Origin: Bordetella genomosp. 9
GTDB taxonomy: Bacteria > Pseudomonadota > Gammaproteobacteria > Burkholderiales > Burkholderiaceae_B
Length of the DNA: 64,000 nt
Direction: 5' to 3'
Assembly: GCF_002119725.1 (NCBI RefSeq)
Contig: NZ_CP021109.1
Location: 1,550,001-1,614,000 of the forward strand
The position numbers and the translations under genes were made by a program. The notes beneath the pieces were generated by a model. It was given only the letters and a program-made list of their open reading frames with translations. It was not told the DNA's origin and made no database searches. Positions 51,589 through 61,897 of this stretch are shown here, piece after piece; position 1 is the first letter of the stretch; each line of letters opens with the position of its first letter.

Positions 51589-51773
51589 GGTTTTTATGGT
51601 CCCTTTGCGAGCGATGTAGCTTTGACGACCCGTCTTGGTCCAGGTTCCGCAGCGTATTGAAAAGTTCGCTGCGGCATTGGGCATCCTGCGATGCCGACAC
51701 GCGGAGGGGCCGAAGCCAGCGGCAGAGTATAGTATCGCTTCCTTGCAACCCTACCTACGCGCGTTCCCGTCCC

Positions 51774-52655
51774 ATGCAGGCTCTCTGGATGTTGTTGGCG
51801 TCCCTCATGTTCGCCATCATGGGGTCCTGCGTGAAGCTGGCAACGGAACACAACGCGTCGCTATCCCAGGTTGTCCTGTTCCGCGGGCTGCCGTCGGTCG
51901 TACTCCTGCTGGTTTGGGCACGCGCCGCACGCCAGTCCATCGTTCCCAGCAGCTGGAAGCTCCACGTCTGGCGCAACGTCGCCGGCGTCAGCTCGATGTG
52001 GCTGGGATTTTTCGCCCTGTCTCATCTGCCGCTGGCTACGGCCACCAGCCTCACCTATACGTCGCCGCTCTTCATTGCGGCCTGGATGCTGGGGTGGGGC
52101 GGGGCCCAGCGCGACATGGTCCGGATCATATCGGTGGGCCTGGGTTTCCTGGGCGTGATCGCCGTCCTTCGTCCCAGCATCGGGGACGACCAGTGGCTGG
52201 CCGCCTTGCTCGGGTTGGGCGCCGGGGGCGCCGCCGCGGTCGCCATGATGCAGATCCGCGAACTCGGCCGTATCGGCGAACCCGAATGGCGGACGGTTCT
52301 TTTCTTTTCCTGCGCCGTTTCCCTGAGCAGCGCCGTGGGTCTGTTCGCGGAAGGGTGGGGCGGCGCGGACGCCACCGGCTATGTTGCCCTTACCGGGATC
52401 GGCGTGGCCGGCCTGTTCGGCCAGCTGGCCATGACTCGCGCCTTCGGCCTGGGCTCTGCGCTGTTGACGGCCGCCTTGCAGTACACCACCATCATTTTCG
52501 CGGCCGTCCTCGGGATGGCCTTCTGGCATGATCATCTGGACGAAATCGCCTGGGTGGGCATGGGCTTGATCATCGCCGCGGGCTTGCTTTCCATCTGGCG
52601 CACCATGCGGGAAACGCGAGCCGGGTCGGCGGCGAAAAAGGAGAAGCAGGCATGA
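51774..52655 (+). CDS. DMT-superfamily transporter (EamA domains)
   Basis: 293 residues from the ATG at 51774. Ten hydrophobic segments in two EamA repeats, with the opening MLLASLMFAIMGSCVKLATE and LATATSLTYTSPLFIAAW at the end of the first repeat. Members export small metabolites. Its last codon overlaps the start of the rhodanese gene (ATGA), suggesting a shared role or at least shared expression, possibly in sulfur-compound handling. Confidence 0.88.
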   Translation: MQALWMLLASLMFAIMGSCVKLATEHNASLSQVVLFRGLPSVVLLLVWARAARQSIVPSSWKLHVWRNVAGVSSMWLGFFALSHLPLATATSLTYTSPLFIAAWMLGWGGAQRDMVRIISVGLGFLGVIAVLRPSIGDDQWLAALLGLGAGGAAAVAMMQIRELGRIGEPEWRTVLFFSCAVSLSSAVGLFAEGWGGADATGYVALTGIGVAGLFGQLAMTRAFGLGSALLTAALQYTTIIFAAVLGMAFWHDHLDEIAWVGMGLIIAAGLLSIWRTMRETRAGSAAKKEKQA

Positions 52656-53521
52656 CAGGAGAAACGGCGATGCGTCCCGCTCCACTGATATCCGCATCCG
52701 AGCTGGCCGCCCGGTTGAACGACGCGGACGTGCGCGTCTTCGACGTACGGCACGACCTGGGCGATTTCGCCGCGGGGCGGCGCCAGTACGAGGAATCGCA
52801 CGTCGCGGGCGCGCGCTTCCTGGACAACGAAACCGAACTGGCCGGACCCCGCACCGGCCGCAACGGACGGCATCCGCTGCCGGACCGCGCGGCGCTGGCG
52901 GGCCTGATGGCTGCGCACGGCGTGCGGCCCGAGACGCTGGTCGTCGGATACGACGCCAGCGGGGGCCAGTTCGCCGCGCATCTGTGGTGGCTGCTGCGCT
53001 GGATCGGCCACGATCGCGTCGCCGTTCTGGATGGCGGTTGGCAAGCCTGGACGGCAGGCGGGTTGCCCGTCGAAAGCGGCCCGGCGCCACAGCCCGAGGC
53101 GCCGGCCCAGGCCGTCGTGCGGGCGCCGCTGGTGCAGGCCGTGGACGCCGACGCGGTCCTGGCCAACCTGCGAAGCAAGTCCTTTACGCTCGTCGACGCG
53201 CGCGCCGCCGCCCGCTACCGCGGGGAAGTGGAGCCCATCGACCCGGAAGCGGGCCGCATCCCGGGTGCGCTGAACCGGCCCTACACCGACAACCTTGAGG
53301 CGGACGGCCGCTTCAAGTCGCCGGCGCAATTGCGGCAGGAGTTCATCGCCGTCATTGGGGATCGTCCCCCCGAATCCATCGTTCACCAGTGCGGATCCGG
53401 CATTACGGCATCTGCGAACCTCTTCGCCATGGAAGTCGCCGGCCTTGGCGGCTCGCGGCTCTACCCGGGTTCATGGAGCGAATGGATCAGCGACCCATCG
53501 CGGCCCAGGGAAAAGGGCTGA
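52652..53521 (+). CDS. Sulfurtransferase (tandem rhodanese domains)
   Basis: 289 residues. Two rhodanese domains: an inactive N-terminal one (VRVFDVRHDLGDFAAGRRQYEE-type start) and an active C-terminal one with the persulfide Cys in HQCGSGITASANLFA. The CGSG-(I/V)-T loop is the type found in 3-mercaptopyruvate sulfurtransferases. It transfers sulfane sulfur to cyanide or thiols. Coupled to the DMT transporter gene. Confidence 0.9.
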   Translation: MTGETAMRPAPLISASELAARLNDADVRVFDVRHDLGDFAAGRRQYEESHVAGARFLDNETELAGPRTGRNGRHPLPDRAALAGLMAAHGVRPETLVVGYDASGGQFAAHLWWLLRWIGHDRVAVLDGGWQAWTAGGLPVESGPAPQPEAPAQAVVRAPLVQAVDADAVLANLRSKSFTLVDARAAARYRGEVEPIDPEAGRIPGALNRPYTDNLEADGRFKSPAQLRQEFIAVIGDRPPESIVHQCGSGITASANLFAMEVAGLGGSRLYPGSWSEWISDPSRPREKG

Positions 53522-53602
53522 CGGCTGCCCGATCGGGATTTCGCGGCAACGGGAAAGCGGCCGCTGCCGGGATATCGCCGCACGGGCAGGCGGGCCGGTC
53601 CC

Positions 53603-53732
53603 GAAAAATCGGGGGCCGGGGCCGCCGCCCAGTCGAAAAGTCGCGGAGGCGATAACCGGCCCGGTTGAAAAAAATCGCGGGCCGGCTATCCGGCCCAGCC
53701 AAAAAATCGCGGGCCGGATAGCCGGCCCGCGG
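53603..53732 (-). repeat. Four degenerate tandem hairpin units of 32-33 bp
   Basis: Units start near 53603, 53635, 53667 and 53700. Each runs GAAAAATCGCGGGCCGG, a short TA-containing loop, and a CCGGCCC-type arm. The last unit is the most perfect and the first the most decayed. On the minus strand each unit is a hairpin followed by T residues, that is, a tandem terminator. Confidence 0.75.
53701..53730 (-). terminator. Terminator of the Rieske oxygenase gene
   Basis: GCGGGCCGG (53709-53717) pairs with CCGGCCCGC (53722-53730). On the minus strand the stem is followed by GA and six T residues, about 55 bases after the gene's stop codon. Confidence 0.85.
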
Positions 53733-53784
53733 TGCTGTCGCAGCGAAGCTCCAGAAAGCGCCGCCGGTGCGGCGCGGCCCAGCG

Positions 53785-54930
53785 TCACGGGTGCGGATCG
53801 GTTTCTTCCATGATGCGCCGGTACCACTCGTGGAAGTGCTGCATGCCGTCTTCCATGGGCGACTGGTACGGCCCCGCTTCGGTAACGCCGCGCTCCATCA
53901 AGGCCTTGCGGCCGGCGTCCATCCGTTCGGCGATTTCGTCGTCCTCTTTCGCGGTTTCCATGTAAGCGGCCTGTTGCGCTTCCACGAATTCGCGTTCGAA
54001 GGCGGCGATCTCTTCGGGATAGTAGAACTCGACCACATTCACGGTGTCCTGCGGGCCGCGGGGATGCAGCGTCGAAAGGACCAGCACGTGCGGGTAGACC
54101 TCGATCATGTGCGTCGGGAAGTACGTGGCCCAGATCGCGCCGAAATCCGGCGCCTGCCCCTGCCGGTAATCCAGCAGCCGGTCATGCCACGCACGGTAGA
54201 CGTCCGATCCCGGATTGGCCAGAGCCTGATGGACGCCGACGCGCTGCACGCTGTGCCAGGCGCCGAATTCCCATGTCAGGTCATCGCACGTGACGAAGCG
54301 GCCCAGCCCCGGGTGGAAGGGGCCGACGTGGTAATCCTCGAGATAGACCTCGATGAAGGTCTTCCAGTTGTAGTTGCACTGGTGGATTTCCACGTGGTCC
54401 AGCACGTAGTCGCCGAAATCGAACTCCGGACGCGCGAACAGCCCGCCCAGATCCTGCGCCGGGTCGCGCGGGCCTTCGAACAGCAGCCCATGGCAATCGC
54501 GCAGGCGGAAGCGGTCCAGCTTCATGCATGGCGTGCTTTCGAACTGGGGGGCGCCCAGCAGCTCGCCCTGCGGGCTGTAGGTCCAGCGGTGCAGAGGGCA
54601 GACGATATTGCCGCCGGTGGCCTTCAGATTGCCGGCGGGATCGGCCTGTCCGCCGACGCCGCCCAGCATCAGGGCCTGGCGGTGGCGGCAAACGTTGGAA
54701 ATCAGCTCCACGCCCTCGGAGGTATGGACGAGGGCCCGGCCGCCGTTTTCCTGGACGAGCGTGCGCCAGTCGCCCACTTCGGGCACCATCTTCCGATGAC
54801 CAACGTAAAGCGCGGATTGTTTGAAGATACGTTCTTGCTCGCGCCGGAAGCGGGCTTCGTCAAAGTAGGCACTGACGGGTAGCTGGGTGCGAGCTGGCAC
54901 GAATTGCGCCATCCGACCAATGTCGGTCAT
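53785..54930 (-). CDS. Aromatic ring-hydroxylating oxygenase, Rieske alpha subunit
   Basis: 381 residues with a GGAGGG site before the ATG. The Rieske [2Fe-2S] ligands are in CRHRQALM and CPLHRWTY. The mononuclear iron site has NWKTFIEVYLEDYHVGPFHP, giving the two His, with the carboxylate further on. The catalytic domain is complete. Such enzymes oxidise aromatic or quaternary-amine substrates using electrons from a separate reductase, which is not encoded nearby. A Bug receptor gene lies just upstream on the same strand and may supply a related substrate. Confidence 0.9.
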   Translation of the reverse strand: MTDIGRMAQFVPARTQLPVSAYFDEARFRREQERIFKQSALYVGHRKMVPEVGDWRTLVQENGGRALVHTSEGVELISNVCRHRQALMLGGVGGQADPAGNLKATGGNIVCPLHRWTYSPQGELLGAPQFESTPCMKLDRFRLRDCHGLLFEGPRDPAQDLGGLFARPEFDFGDYVLDHVEIHQCNYNWKTFIEVYLEDYHVGPFHPGLGRFVTCDDLTWEFGAWHSVQRVGVHQALANPGSDVYRAWHDRLLDYRQGQAPDFGAIWATYFPTHMIEVYPHVLVLSTLHPRGPQDTVNVVEFYYPEEIAAFEREFVEAQQAAYMETAKEDDEIAERMDAGRKALMERGVTEAGPYQSPMEDGMQHFHEWYRRIMEETDPHP

Positions 54931-55086
54931 GATTCCCTCCGCTCGGATAAAAAAGCCAGGACGGCACGAATCCGTTCTGGCGCGAAGAAAAATCGGTCTG
55001 GCCGATCGAGTGAATTGCGTATTGTACCCCAGTCCCCGTCACCGCGCCGGCGCCGGACGTCTCCTGCGGCCGGCGCGCGCTTCGGC

Positions 55087-56052
55087 CTATTGCAGGACGA
55101 TGTTCGCCTGCCTCACCAGCTGCTGAACGACGGGCTGTTCGGCCTTCATCTGGCTGATCAATGCCTCCGCGGTGCCCGATGCCGGTTGTATGCCCATATC
55201 GAGCATCTTTTTGCGGACGGTCTCGTCCTTCAGCGCTTCCATCAGTGCGGCGCGCAGCTTCGTCAGCGCCGTTTCGGGCGTGTGCGGCGGCGCCACGAAG
55301 CTGAACCAGGCCGTCATGTCGAACTTTGGATAGCCTTGTTCGGCGAGCGTCGGCAGCTTCGGTTCGCTGTCCAGCCGCTGCGTGCTGGTAATGCCGAACA
55401 CCCTCACCTTGCCTGCGTCCGCCTGCGGCATGCCGGTCGCCACCATATCGAAGAAGATATCCACGTCGCCGGCGATGAGCGCGGGCAAGGCCTGCGTGGC
55501 GCCCTTGAAGGGCACGTGCAGCATGTCGGTGCCGGTCTGGCTCTTGAACAGCTCGGCAGCCAGATGCGACGACGTGCCGGGCCCGAAGGTGGCGAAGGTC
55601 ACTTTGCCGGGATGCTTGTGGGCGTAGTCCACCAGTTCCTTGACGTTGCCGAAAGGCGTCTTCGGGCTGGACAGCAGGACGAGCGGCCCGATACCCACCA
55701 TGCCGATGGGCGCGAACCCATCCGGGTCGTAGGGCAATGACTTGTACAGGAAGCGGTTCGTCACCAGCGTCGAGTTGGTGGCCATCAGGATGGTGTAGCC
55801 GTCGGCCGGTTCACGCTGGACGTAGGATGCGCCGATGGTCGTGCCGGCGCCCGCCCGGTTCTCGACGATCATGGACGTGCCCAGATCCTTGCTCATCCGC
55901 TCGGCCAGAAGCCGCGTCAGGACGTCCGTCGCGCCGCCAGCCGGAAAGGGCGAGACGACCTTGATCGGGCGGGATGGATAGTCCTGTGCTTGCGCGATAC
56001 CGCAGGCCGCCGCCAGGGCGGTGGCGGCGATGATTTTCAACCAGGCATGCAT
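55087..56052 (-). CDS. Bug-family solute receptor
   Basis: 321 residues. Signal peptide ending in GIAQAQ, then the family start DYPSRPIKVVSPFPAGGATD and motifs IVENRAGAGTTIGASYV, LHVPFKGATQALPALIAGDVD and PTLAEQGYPKFD. It binds a carboxylate-type ligand in the periplasm. No tctA/tctB genes are nearby. Its closeness to the Rieske oxygenase gene (156 bases) suggests a common substrate class, which is inference. Confidence 0.92.
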   Translation of the reverse strand: MHAWLKIIAATALAAACGIAQAQDYPSRPIKVVSPFPAGGATDVLTRLLAERMSKDLGTSMIVENRAGAGTTIGASYVQREPADGYTILMATNSTLVTNRFLYKSLPYDPDGFAPIGMVGIGPLVLLSSPKTPFGNVKELVDYAHKHPGKVTFATFGPGTSSHLAAELFKSQTGTDMLHVPFKGATQALPALIAGDVDIFFDMVATGMPQADAGKVRVFGITSTQRLDSEPKLPTLAEQGYPKFDMTAWFSFVAPPHTPETALTKLRAALMEALKDETVRKKMLDMGIQPASGTAEALISQMKAEQPVVQQLVRQANIVLQ

Positions 56053-56262
56053 GGATGGCTTTCCCCTTGTGTTGCGGCGCGCCGTGGCGCCGGTGTTGTC
56101 CGCCCCCCGCAGGATTGCGGTCGATACGGATTGTTTCGAGCCGGGCCCGGACGACTATAAGAATGCGTCGTCCCGAATGCAATCGGGGTTGGCCAGAGGC
56201 CGCCCCCGCCCCGATCTCGTACAATTCCAGGATTATTCACGCGCATCTCAACGGAGACACGT

Positions 56263-56565
56263 TTGGCCCCCACGCAAGCCGATCAGCAGAACGATTCTTC
56301 CGCAGCGGCGTCGGGCGGACGTGGCGAGGCGCCGTTGCCCCAGGACTTCGAAACGGCCCTGGCGCAATTGGAAGCGCTCGTCGCCGCCATGGAAGACGGT
56401 TCCCTGCCGCTGGAGGAATCGCTGGCGGCCTACCGCCGCGGCGTCGAGCTCACGCGCATCTGCCAGGAGCGCCTGGCGCAGGCGGAGCAACAGGTGCGGG
56501 TGCTGGAAGGCGACCTGTTGCGCCCCCTGGACCCCGACGCGCTGGACGACGAATCGAACGGATGA
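56263..56565 (+). CDS. xseB: Exodeoxyribonuclease VII small subunit
   Basis: 100 residues. Starts with TTG at 56263, after a CGGAGA site; no ATG is available in frame. The family core is [36 protein letters not shown] and [12 protein letters not shown]. It forms the accessory helix bundle of the nuclease with XseA, which is not in the window. It overlaps ispA by four bases. Confidence 0.95.
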   Translation: MAPTQADQQNDSSAAASGGRGEAPLPQDFETALAQLEALVAAMEDGSLPLEESLAAYRRGVELTRICQERLAQAEQQVRVLEGDLLRPLDPDALDDESNG

Positions 56566-57473
56566 AGCACGCCCATCTCGCTTTCCAGGACTGGCTGGCG
56601 GACCGCGCCGCGCATGTCGAGCGCACGCTCGATGAATTGCTGCCGTCCGTAGACACGGTGCCGGCGCGTCTGCATGAAGCCATGCGCTATGCGGTGCTGG
56701 GAGGCGGCAAGCGCGTGCGCGCCGCGCTCGTGTACGCCGCCGGTCAGGCCTGCCCGGTAACCGGCCATGCCGCCGCGATCGACGCCTCGCTGGATCGCGC
56801 CGCGGCCGCGGTCGAGCTGATACATGCCTATTCGCTCGTGCATGACGACCTGCCATGCATGGACAACGACACGTTGCGCCGCGGGCGGCCCACCGTGCAC
56901 GTGCAATACGACGACGCCACCGCCATGCTGGTGGGCGACGCGCTGCAGCCGCTGGCATTCGAGCTGCTGGCCGAAATGCCCATCGCCCCGGCGCTCGTGG
57001 TCCAGGCGACCAAGGTGCTGGCCCGCGCCTCGGGCAGTCTGGGCATGGCGGGCGGGCAGGCGATCGATCTGGAGAGTGTCGGCCGTGCGCTGGACCGCGA
57101 CGAATTGCAGACCATGCACGGCATGAAGACCGGCGCCATGCTGGCCGTCAGCGTGGCGCTGGGCGGCATCGTGTCGGGCGCCAGTTCCAGCGCCCGGCAG
57201 GCACTGGACGATTATGCGCAGGCGATCGGACTGGCGTTTCAGGTGGTGGACGACATCCTCGATGTGACGGCGGATACCAGCCGGCTGGGCAAAACGGCCG
57301 GCAAGGACGCGGCGGAGAACAAGCCAACTTATGTATCGCTGCTGGGCCTGGATCAGGCGCGGGCCTTCGCACAGGACTTGCGCGCGGCGGCGTTGGATGC
57401 GTTGACCCCGCTCGGAGAAGGGCGCGCGCGGCTGGCGGAGCTGGCCGATTTCATCGTATTGCGGGATCGCTGA
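56562..57473 (+). CDS. ispA: Farnesyl diphosphate synthase (polyprenyl synthetase family)
   Basis: 303 residues. Both Asp-rich motifs are present: DDLPCMDND and VVDDILD, with [14 protein letters not shown] near the start and [15 protein letters not shown] near the end. It condenses isopentenyl with dimethylallyl and geranyl diphosphate. It is translationally coupled to xseB and followed by dxs 47 bases later, the common xseB-ispA-dxs isoprenoid cluster. Confidence 0.96.
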   Translation: MKHAHLAFQDWLADRAAHVERTLDELLPSVDTVPARLHEAMRYAVLGGGKRVRAALVYAAGQACPVTGHAAAIDASLDRAAAAVELIHAYSLVHDDLPCMDNDTLRRGRPTVHVQYDDATAMLVGDALQPLAFELLAEMPIAPALVVQATKVLARASGSLGMAGGQAIDLESVGRALDRDELQTMHGMKTGAMLAVSVALGGIVSGASSSARQALDDYAQAIGLAFQVVDDILDVTADTSRLGKTAGKDAAENKPTYVSLLGLDQARAFAQDLRAAALDALTPLGEGRARLAELADFIVLRDR

Positions 57474-57520
57474 AGCGGCGTTCGGCCGCCTGCGGCGCCC
57501 CGCCCTGGGTTGCGAAAAGC

Positions 57521-59410
57521 ATGACCACTGACTTATTGGAAACCATCGATAGCCCTGCGGACCTGAAGCGGCTGGACCGGCGCGCCCTGAAGAAGCTCGC
57601 CGATGAACTGCGCGCGTTCATCCTGGCTTCGGTTTCCCGCACGGGCGGCCATCTGTCGTCCAACCTGGGCACCGTCGAGCTGGCGCTGGCGCTGCACACC
57701 GTTTTCGATACGCCGGACGACCGCATCGTCTGGGACGTGGGCCACCAGTCGTATCCCCACAAGATCCTGACCGGCCGCCGCGAAGGCATGGCGCGCCTGC
57801 GCCAGGAAGGCGGCATTTCCGGCTTTCCGCGCCGCAGCGAATCGGAATACGACGCCTTCGGTACGGCGCATTCATCGACCTCGATTTCCGCCGCGCTCGG
57901 CATGGCGGTGGCCTCCCGCAACGCGGGCGTGTCGCGTCAGCACATCGCGGTGATCGGCGACGGCGCCATGTCGGCGGGCATGGCGTTCGAAGCCATGAAC
58001 AATGCGGGCGTCACGCCGAACATCAATCTGCTGGTGATCCTGAACGACAACGATATGTCGATCTCGCCGCCGGTAGGGGCGCTGAACCGCTATCTGGCCC
58101 GGCTGATGTCCGGGCGCTTCTACGCGGCCGCCAAGAATATGGGCAAGGCGGTGTTGCAGCATGTGCCCCCGGTGCTGGAGTTTGCCCGGCGCATAGAAGA
58201 ACACGCCAAGGGCATGGTCACGCCGGCCACGCTGTTCGAGGAATTCGGCTTCAACTATGTCGGGCCCATCGACGGCCACGATCTGGACGCGCTGATCCCC
58301 ACGCTGCAGAACCTGAAGGCGCTGCAAGGGCTGCAATTCCTGCATGTCGTGACGCGCAAGGGGCAGGGCTACAAGCTGGCCGAAGCGGACCCGGTGCTGT
58401 ATCACGGGCCGGGCAAGTTCGACCCGGCGGTGGGTATCGTGCCGGCAAAGGCGCCTTCCAAATTGACGTTCACGCAGGTGTTCGGCCAGTGGCTGTGCGA
58501 CATGGCGGAGCAGGACGAGAAGCTGGTCGGCATTACGCCGGCCATGCGGGAAGGCAGCGGCCTGGTCGAATTCGAGCAACGCTATCCTTTGCGCTACTTC
58601 GACGTTGGCATTGCCGAGCAGCATGCGGTCACTTTCGCTGCGGGACTCGCCTGCGAGGGGCAGAAGCCGGTGGTGGCCATCTATTCGACCTTCCTGCAGC
58701 GCGGCTACGATCAGCTCATCCACGATGTGGCATTGCAGAACCTGGACGTCACTTTCGCGTTGGACCGTGCCGGCCTGGTCGGCGCCGACGGCGCCACGCA
58801 TGCCGGCAACTACGACATCGCCTATCTGCGCTGCATTCCGAACATGGTCGTGGCGACCCCATCCGACGAGGCGGAAGCGAGGCTGCTGCTGACCACCTGT
58901 TACCGCTATCCCGGCCCCGCGTCGGTGCGCTATCCCCGCGGCGGCGGGCGAGGCGCGCAGGTGCCCGCCACCCTGGACGACGTGCCGGTCGGCAAGGGCG
59001 TCGTCCGGCGCCATGGCGCCACGATCGCCATTCTGTGCTTCGGCACGTTGCTGCCCGCGGTGGAGAAGGCGGCGGAGGCTTTGGATGCCACCGTTGCCGA
59101 CATGCGCTTCGTGAAGCCGCTGGACGAGGCGCTGGTGCGTGAACTCGCATCGCGCCACGACGCACTCGTCACCGTGGAAGAGGGCGCCATCATGGGCGGC
59201 GCCGGCAGCGCCGTTTGCGAAGCCCTGAATGCCGCCGCCGTCACCATCCCGGTCCTGCAGCTGGGCCTGCCCGATCGTTTCATCGACCATGGCGATCGGC
59301 AGGCCTTGCTGGCCGCGGTGGGGCTGGACGAGCATGGCATCGAAACGGCCGTGCGCAACCGGTTCGGTCATCTGCTGGACCGGCCGATCCAGAAAGTGAA
59401 CCGCGGCTGA
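57521..59410 (+). CDS. dxs: 1-Deoxy-D-xylulose-5-phosphate synthase
   Basis: 629 residues from the ATG at 57521. Thiamine diphosphate motif [15 protein letters not shown] with the downstream LNDNDMSIS, catalytic Glu in [15 protein letters not shown], and His in [11 protein letters not shown]. It makes the first committed precursor of the methylerythritol phosphate pathway and of thiamine and pyridoxal synthesis. It shares the operon with ispA. Confidence 0.97.
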   Translation: MTTDLLETIDSPADLKRLDRRALKKLADELRAFILASVSRTGGHLSSNLGTVELALALHTVFDTPDDRIVWDVGHQSYPHKILTGRREGMARLRQEGGISGFPRRSESEYDAFGTAHSSTSISAALGMAVASRNAGVSRQHIAVIGDGAMSAGMAFEAMNNAGVTPNINLLVILNDNDMSISPPVGALNRYLARLMSGRFYAAAKNMGKAVLQHVPPVLEFARRIEEHAKGMVTPATLFEEFGFNYVGPIDGHDLDALIPTLQNLKALQGLQFLHVVTRKGQGYKLAEADPVLYHGPGKFDPAVGIVPAKAPSKLTFTQVFGQWLCDMAEQDEKLVGITPAMREGSGLVEFEQRYPLRYFDVGIAEQHAVTFAAGLACEGQKPVVAIYSTFLQRGYDQLIHDVALQNLDVTFALDRAGLVGADGATHAGNYDIAYLRCIPNMVVATPSDEAEARLLLTTCYRYPGPASVRYPRGGGRGAQVPATLDDVPVGKGVVRRHGATIAILCFGTLLPAVEKAAEALDATVADMRFVKPLDEALVRELASRHDALVTVEEGAIMGGAGSAVCEALNAAAVTIPVLQLGLPDRFIDHGDRQALLAAVGLDEHGIETAVRNRFGHLLDRPIQKVNRG

Positions 59411-59578
59411 TCCGGCAGGCTGGCGCCGGCGCGGCGCCGTGCCGGCTGTGCGATGCGCCCGGCGGGACATTATGGGTAAAAGGGTTTTCCCGCCCCTGGG
59501 CAGGTCTTTAGGGGATAATGCTCCACCATCGAGATTCAGGACGGTGCTCGAGCAGCCCGTTTGTGAAAGGCCAGACAA

Positions 59579-60397
59579 ATGAATTCCCCTATCGACCCCG
59601 CCCTCGTCATGCCGGACATCCAGAGTTCGGCCGATACCCGGCACATCCCCATTCAGCGCGTCGGCATTCGTGGCGTGCGCCACCCCATGCTGGTGCAGGC
59701 TGCCGACGGCAGCGCCATGGCGACCGTGGCCAACTGGACGTTGACGGTGGCCCTGCCGGCCCAGGAAAAGGGCACCCATATGTCGCGGTTCGTGGCGCTG
59801 CTGGAAAAGTACCGCCAGGTTCCCATGACGCCGGCCGCCTTCCGCGATATGGCGCGCGAAATGCTGCCGCTGCTGCATGCGCAGCGCGGCGACATCACCG
59901 CCGCTTTCCCATATTTCATCAATAAGTCGGCGCCGGTCTCCGGCGTGCAGAGTCTGATGGACTATGAGGTGCAGTGGATCGCGCGCGCCGCCGGCGACGA
60001 GGTCGATTTCGAACTCGTCGTCCAGGTGCCGCTTACCAGCCTGTGCCCCTGCTCCAAGGCCATCTCCGAGTACGGCGCCCACAATCAGCGCTCGCACGTC
60101 ACGGTGTCGGCGCGCATCGGCGACGAAGTGGGCGTCGATGAAATCATCCGTTTGATCGAGGATGAAGGGTCCTGCGAGGTCTGGGGGCTGCTCAAGCGTC
60201 CCGACGAAAAATTCGTGACGGAACGCGCCTATGACAACCCCAAGTTCGTCGAGGACCTCGTTCGCGACGTTGCCGCGCGTCTGTCCGTTCGCGCCGGAGT
60301 AGGCGCCTACCGGGTCGAAGCGGAAAACTTCGAGTCCATCCACAATCATTCCGCCTACGCGGTGGTGGAAGGCCAGGGACCCGCCCAACCCGCCTGA
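59579..60397 (+). CDS. folE2: GTP cyclohydrolase FolE2
   Basis: 272 residues. Family motifs: [25 protein letters not shown], the metal-binding Cys in [21 protein letters not shown], and the C-terminal [15 protein letters not shown]. FolE2 starts folate and queuosine-type pterin synthesis and can use metals other than zinc. No zinc-responsive operator that I can recognise is present upstream. A weak -10 like GATAAT lies at 59514-59519. Confidence 0.96.
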   Translation: MNSPIDPALVMPDIQSSADTRHIPIQRVGIRGVRHPMLVQAADGSAMATVANWTLTVALPAQEKGTHMSRFVALLEKYRQVPMTPAAFRDMAREMLPLLHAQRGDITAAFPYFINKSAPVSGVQSLMDYEVQWIARAAGDEVDFELVVQVPLTSLCPCSKAISEYGAHNQRSHVTVSARIGDEVGVDEIIRLIEDEGSCEVWGLLKRPDEKFVTERAYDNPKFVEDLVRDVAARLSVRAGVGAYRVEAENFESIHNHSAYAVVEGQGPAQPA

Positions 60398-60704
60398 AGC
60401 TTGCGCGAAAGCCCGATTCGGGCGATAATCGAGAGCTTTCTTGCTCGATCGCCCGGCGATCGAAGCCCGCCACAAGCGCCGCGCCTTCGCTGTCTACGAC
60501 GGCATCGGGGTGTGCGCCATGGCGGCGTTTCGACTCGCTGGTCCGGCGGGCTGCCCCCCGGACGCGGTTCCCGTTCGATCAACCGGCGGGCCATATGGAG
60601 TCCTCTTGCGGAATCCTCATACGGAATCCCCTAAGGAATCCCATATGGCCTATGCCCAATGGCGAGCGCGGCGGCGTCAGGGACATCCACAAGGAGTTTT
60701 ACCC
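60398..60704 (+). promoter_or_regulatory. Leader of the rpsF operon with inverted and direct repeats
   Basis: No gene is seen in these 307 bases. GGCCATATGGAGTCC (60589-60603) pairs almost fully with GGAATCCCATATGGCC (60635-60650). Between them, GGAATCC recurs (60610, 60623). A strong AAGGAG site then precedes rpsF. The structure could bind S6:S18 for feedback control, as described for S6 operon leaders in other bacteria; the match to that motif is not verified. Confidence 0.55.
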
Positions 60705-61079
60705 ATGCGTCACTACGAAGTAGTGTTCATCGTTCACCCCGACCAGAGCGAGCAGGTGCCCGCCATGGTCGAGCGCTACCAGTCGCTGGTCACCGGCCAG
60801 GGCGGTACCGTCCACCGCCTGGAAGACTGGGGCCGCCGCCAGCTGGCTTACCCCATCCAGAAGCTGGTCAAGGCCCACTACGTGTGCCTGAACATCGAGT
60901 GCAGCCAGTCCACGCTGGACGAGCTGGAGCACTCCTTCCGCTACAACGACGCCGTGCTGCGCCACCTGGTCATCAAGACCAAGAAGGCCCAGACCGCCCC
61001 GTCGATCATGATGAAGTCCGTTGAGCGCGAAGAAGCGCGCAAGGCTTCGGCGGAAGCGGCCGCGGCTCAGGCCGAGTAA
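60705..61079 (+). CDS. rpsF: 30S ribosomal protein S6
   Basis: 124 residues; ATG at 60705 with AAGGAG. Family pattern [38 protein letters not shown] and [15 protein letters not shown] charged Ala-rich tail ends the protein. First gene of rpsF-priB-rpsR-rplI. Confidence 0.98.
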   Translation: MRHYEVVFIVHPDQSEQVPAMVERYQSLVTGQGGTVHRLEDWGRRQLAYPIQKLVKAHYVCLNIECSQSTLDELEHSFRYNDAVLRHLVIKTKKAQTAPSIMMKSVEREEARKASAEAAAAQAE

Positions 61080-61181
61080 TCGGTCGGCCATCCGGCTGAT
61101 TCAAGGCTGCAAGACCGGTTTCAGCGGCAGGGTGTTCCACCTGCCCGATATCCAGCCGGGGCGACCCGGCGCGAGCGGACC

Positions 61182-61499
61182 ATGAATGAAACCGCATTGA
61201 GCGCACAGGTTCTCGAACGCGAGCCGCTGCGCCATACGCCCGCCGGCATCCCGGTACTGGAGATGACGCTGGGCCATGTGTCGGAAGTCGTCGAGGCGGG
61301 GCATCCCCGTCGCGTGGAACTGACGATACAGGCGGTGGTCGTGGGCGACCTGGCCCTCATGCTGGCGGACATCCAATTGGGTACGCCGCTGCAGGTGCAG
61401 GGTTTCCTGGCGCCCGTGCGCCAGGGCGCGGTCAAGCTCAGGCTGCACGTCCAGCGCGCTACCCGGCTGGCGGCCGGCGGAGATCCGCCGGTGGCGTGA
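61182..61499 (+). CDS. priB: Primosomal replication protein PriB
   Basis: 105 residues. Single OB-fold with [16 protein letters not shown] and [16 protein letters not shown]. PriB binds single-stranded DNA and helps PriA restart stalled forks. Its place between rpsF and rpsR is conserved in beta- and gammaproteobacteria. The dnaB gene lies a little further downstream. Confidence 0.94.
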   Translation: MNETALSAQVLEREPLRHTPAGIPVLEMTLGHVSEVVEAGHPRRVELTIQAVVVGDLALMLADIQLGTPLQVQGFLAPVRQGAVKLRLHVQRATRLAAGGDPPVA

Positions 61500-61611
61500 G
61501 GGCCGGGATGGCGCCGGATATCCGGACCGGTTATGGGAACGATGGGGCAGGGATCGCCCTGCATAGGTAAGAGATACGGGTCAAGGACCCAAACGATTCA
61601 AGAGGCACATC

Positions 61612-61884
61612 ATGGCTTTCTTCGGTAAGCGCAAGGAAAAACGCAAGTTCGCGCAACAGAACCCGCTGTTCAAGCGCCGCAAGTTCTGCCGTTTCACGGC
61701 AGCCGGCGTGGAAGAGATCGACTACAAGGATCTGGACACGCTGCGTGACTTCATCCAGGAAAACGGCAAGATCATCCCGGCTCGCCTGACCGGCACCAAG
61801 GCCCACTATCAGCGTCAGCTGGACACCGCCATCAAGCGTGCGCGCTTCCTGGCGCTGTTGCCCTACACCGACAACCACAATTGA
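61612..61884 (+). CDS. rpsR: 30S ribosomal protein S18
   Basis: 90 residues. Contains [20 protein letters not shown] and the conserved [19 protein letters not shown] with the basic RNA-binding C terminus. S18 pairs with S6 in the small subunit platform. It sits 13 bases before rplI. Confidence 0.98.
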   Translation: MAFFGKRKEKRKFAQQNPLFKRRKFCRFTAAGVEEIDYKDLDTLRDFIQENGKIIPARLTGTKAHYQRQLDTAIKRARFLALLPYTDNHN

Positions 61885-61897
61885 TCCGGAGCCCGTG

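Noticed and set aside
59411..59578. Zur-type zinc operator upstream of folE2
   Set aside because: I looked for an AT-rich dyad of the Zur type and found none. GGGACATTATGGG is not symmetrical enough.
57872..60475. 867-codon minus-strand frame across dxs and folE2
   Set aside because: It spans two well-supported genes and their gap, has no recognisable domain, and no start signal.
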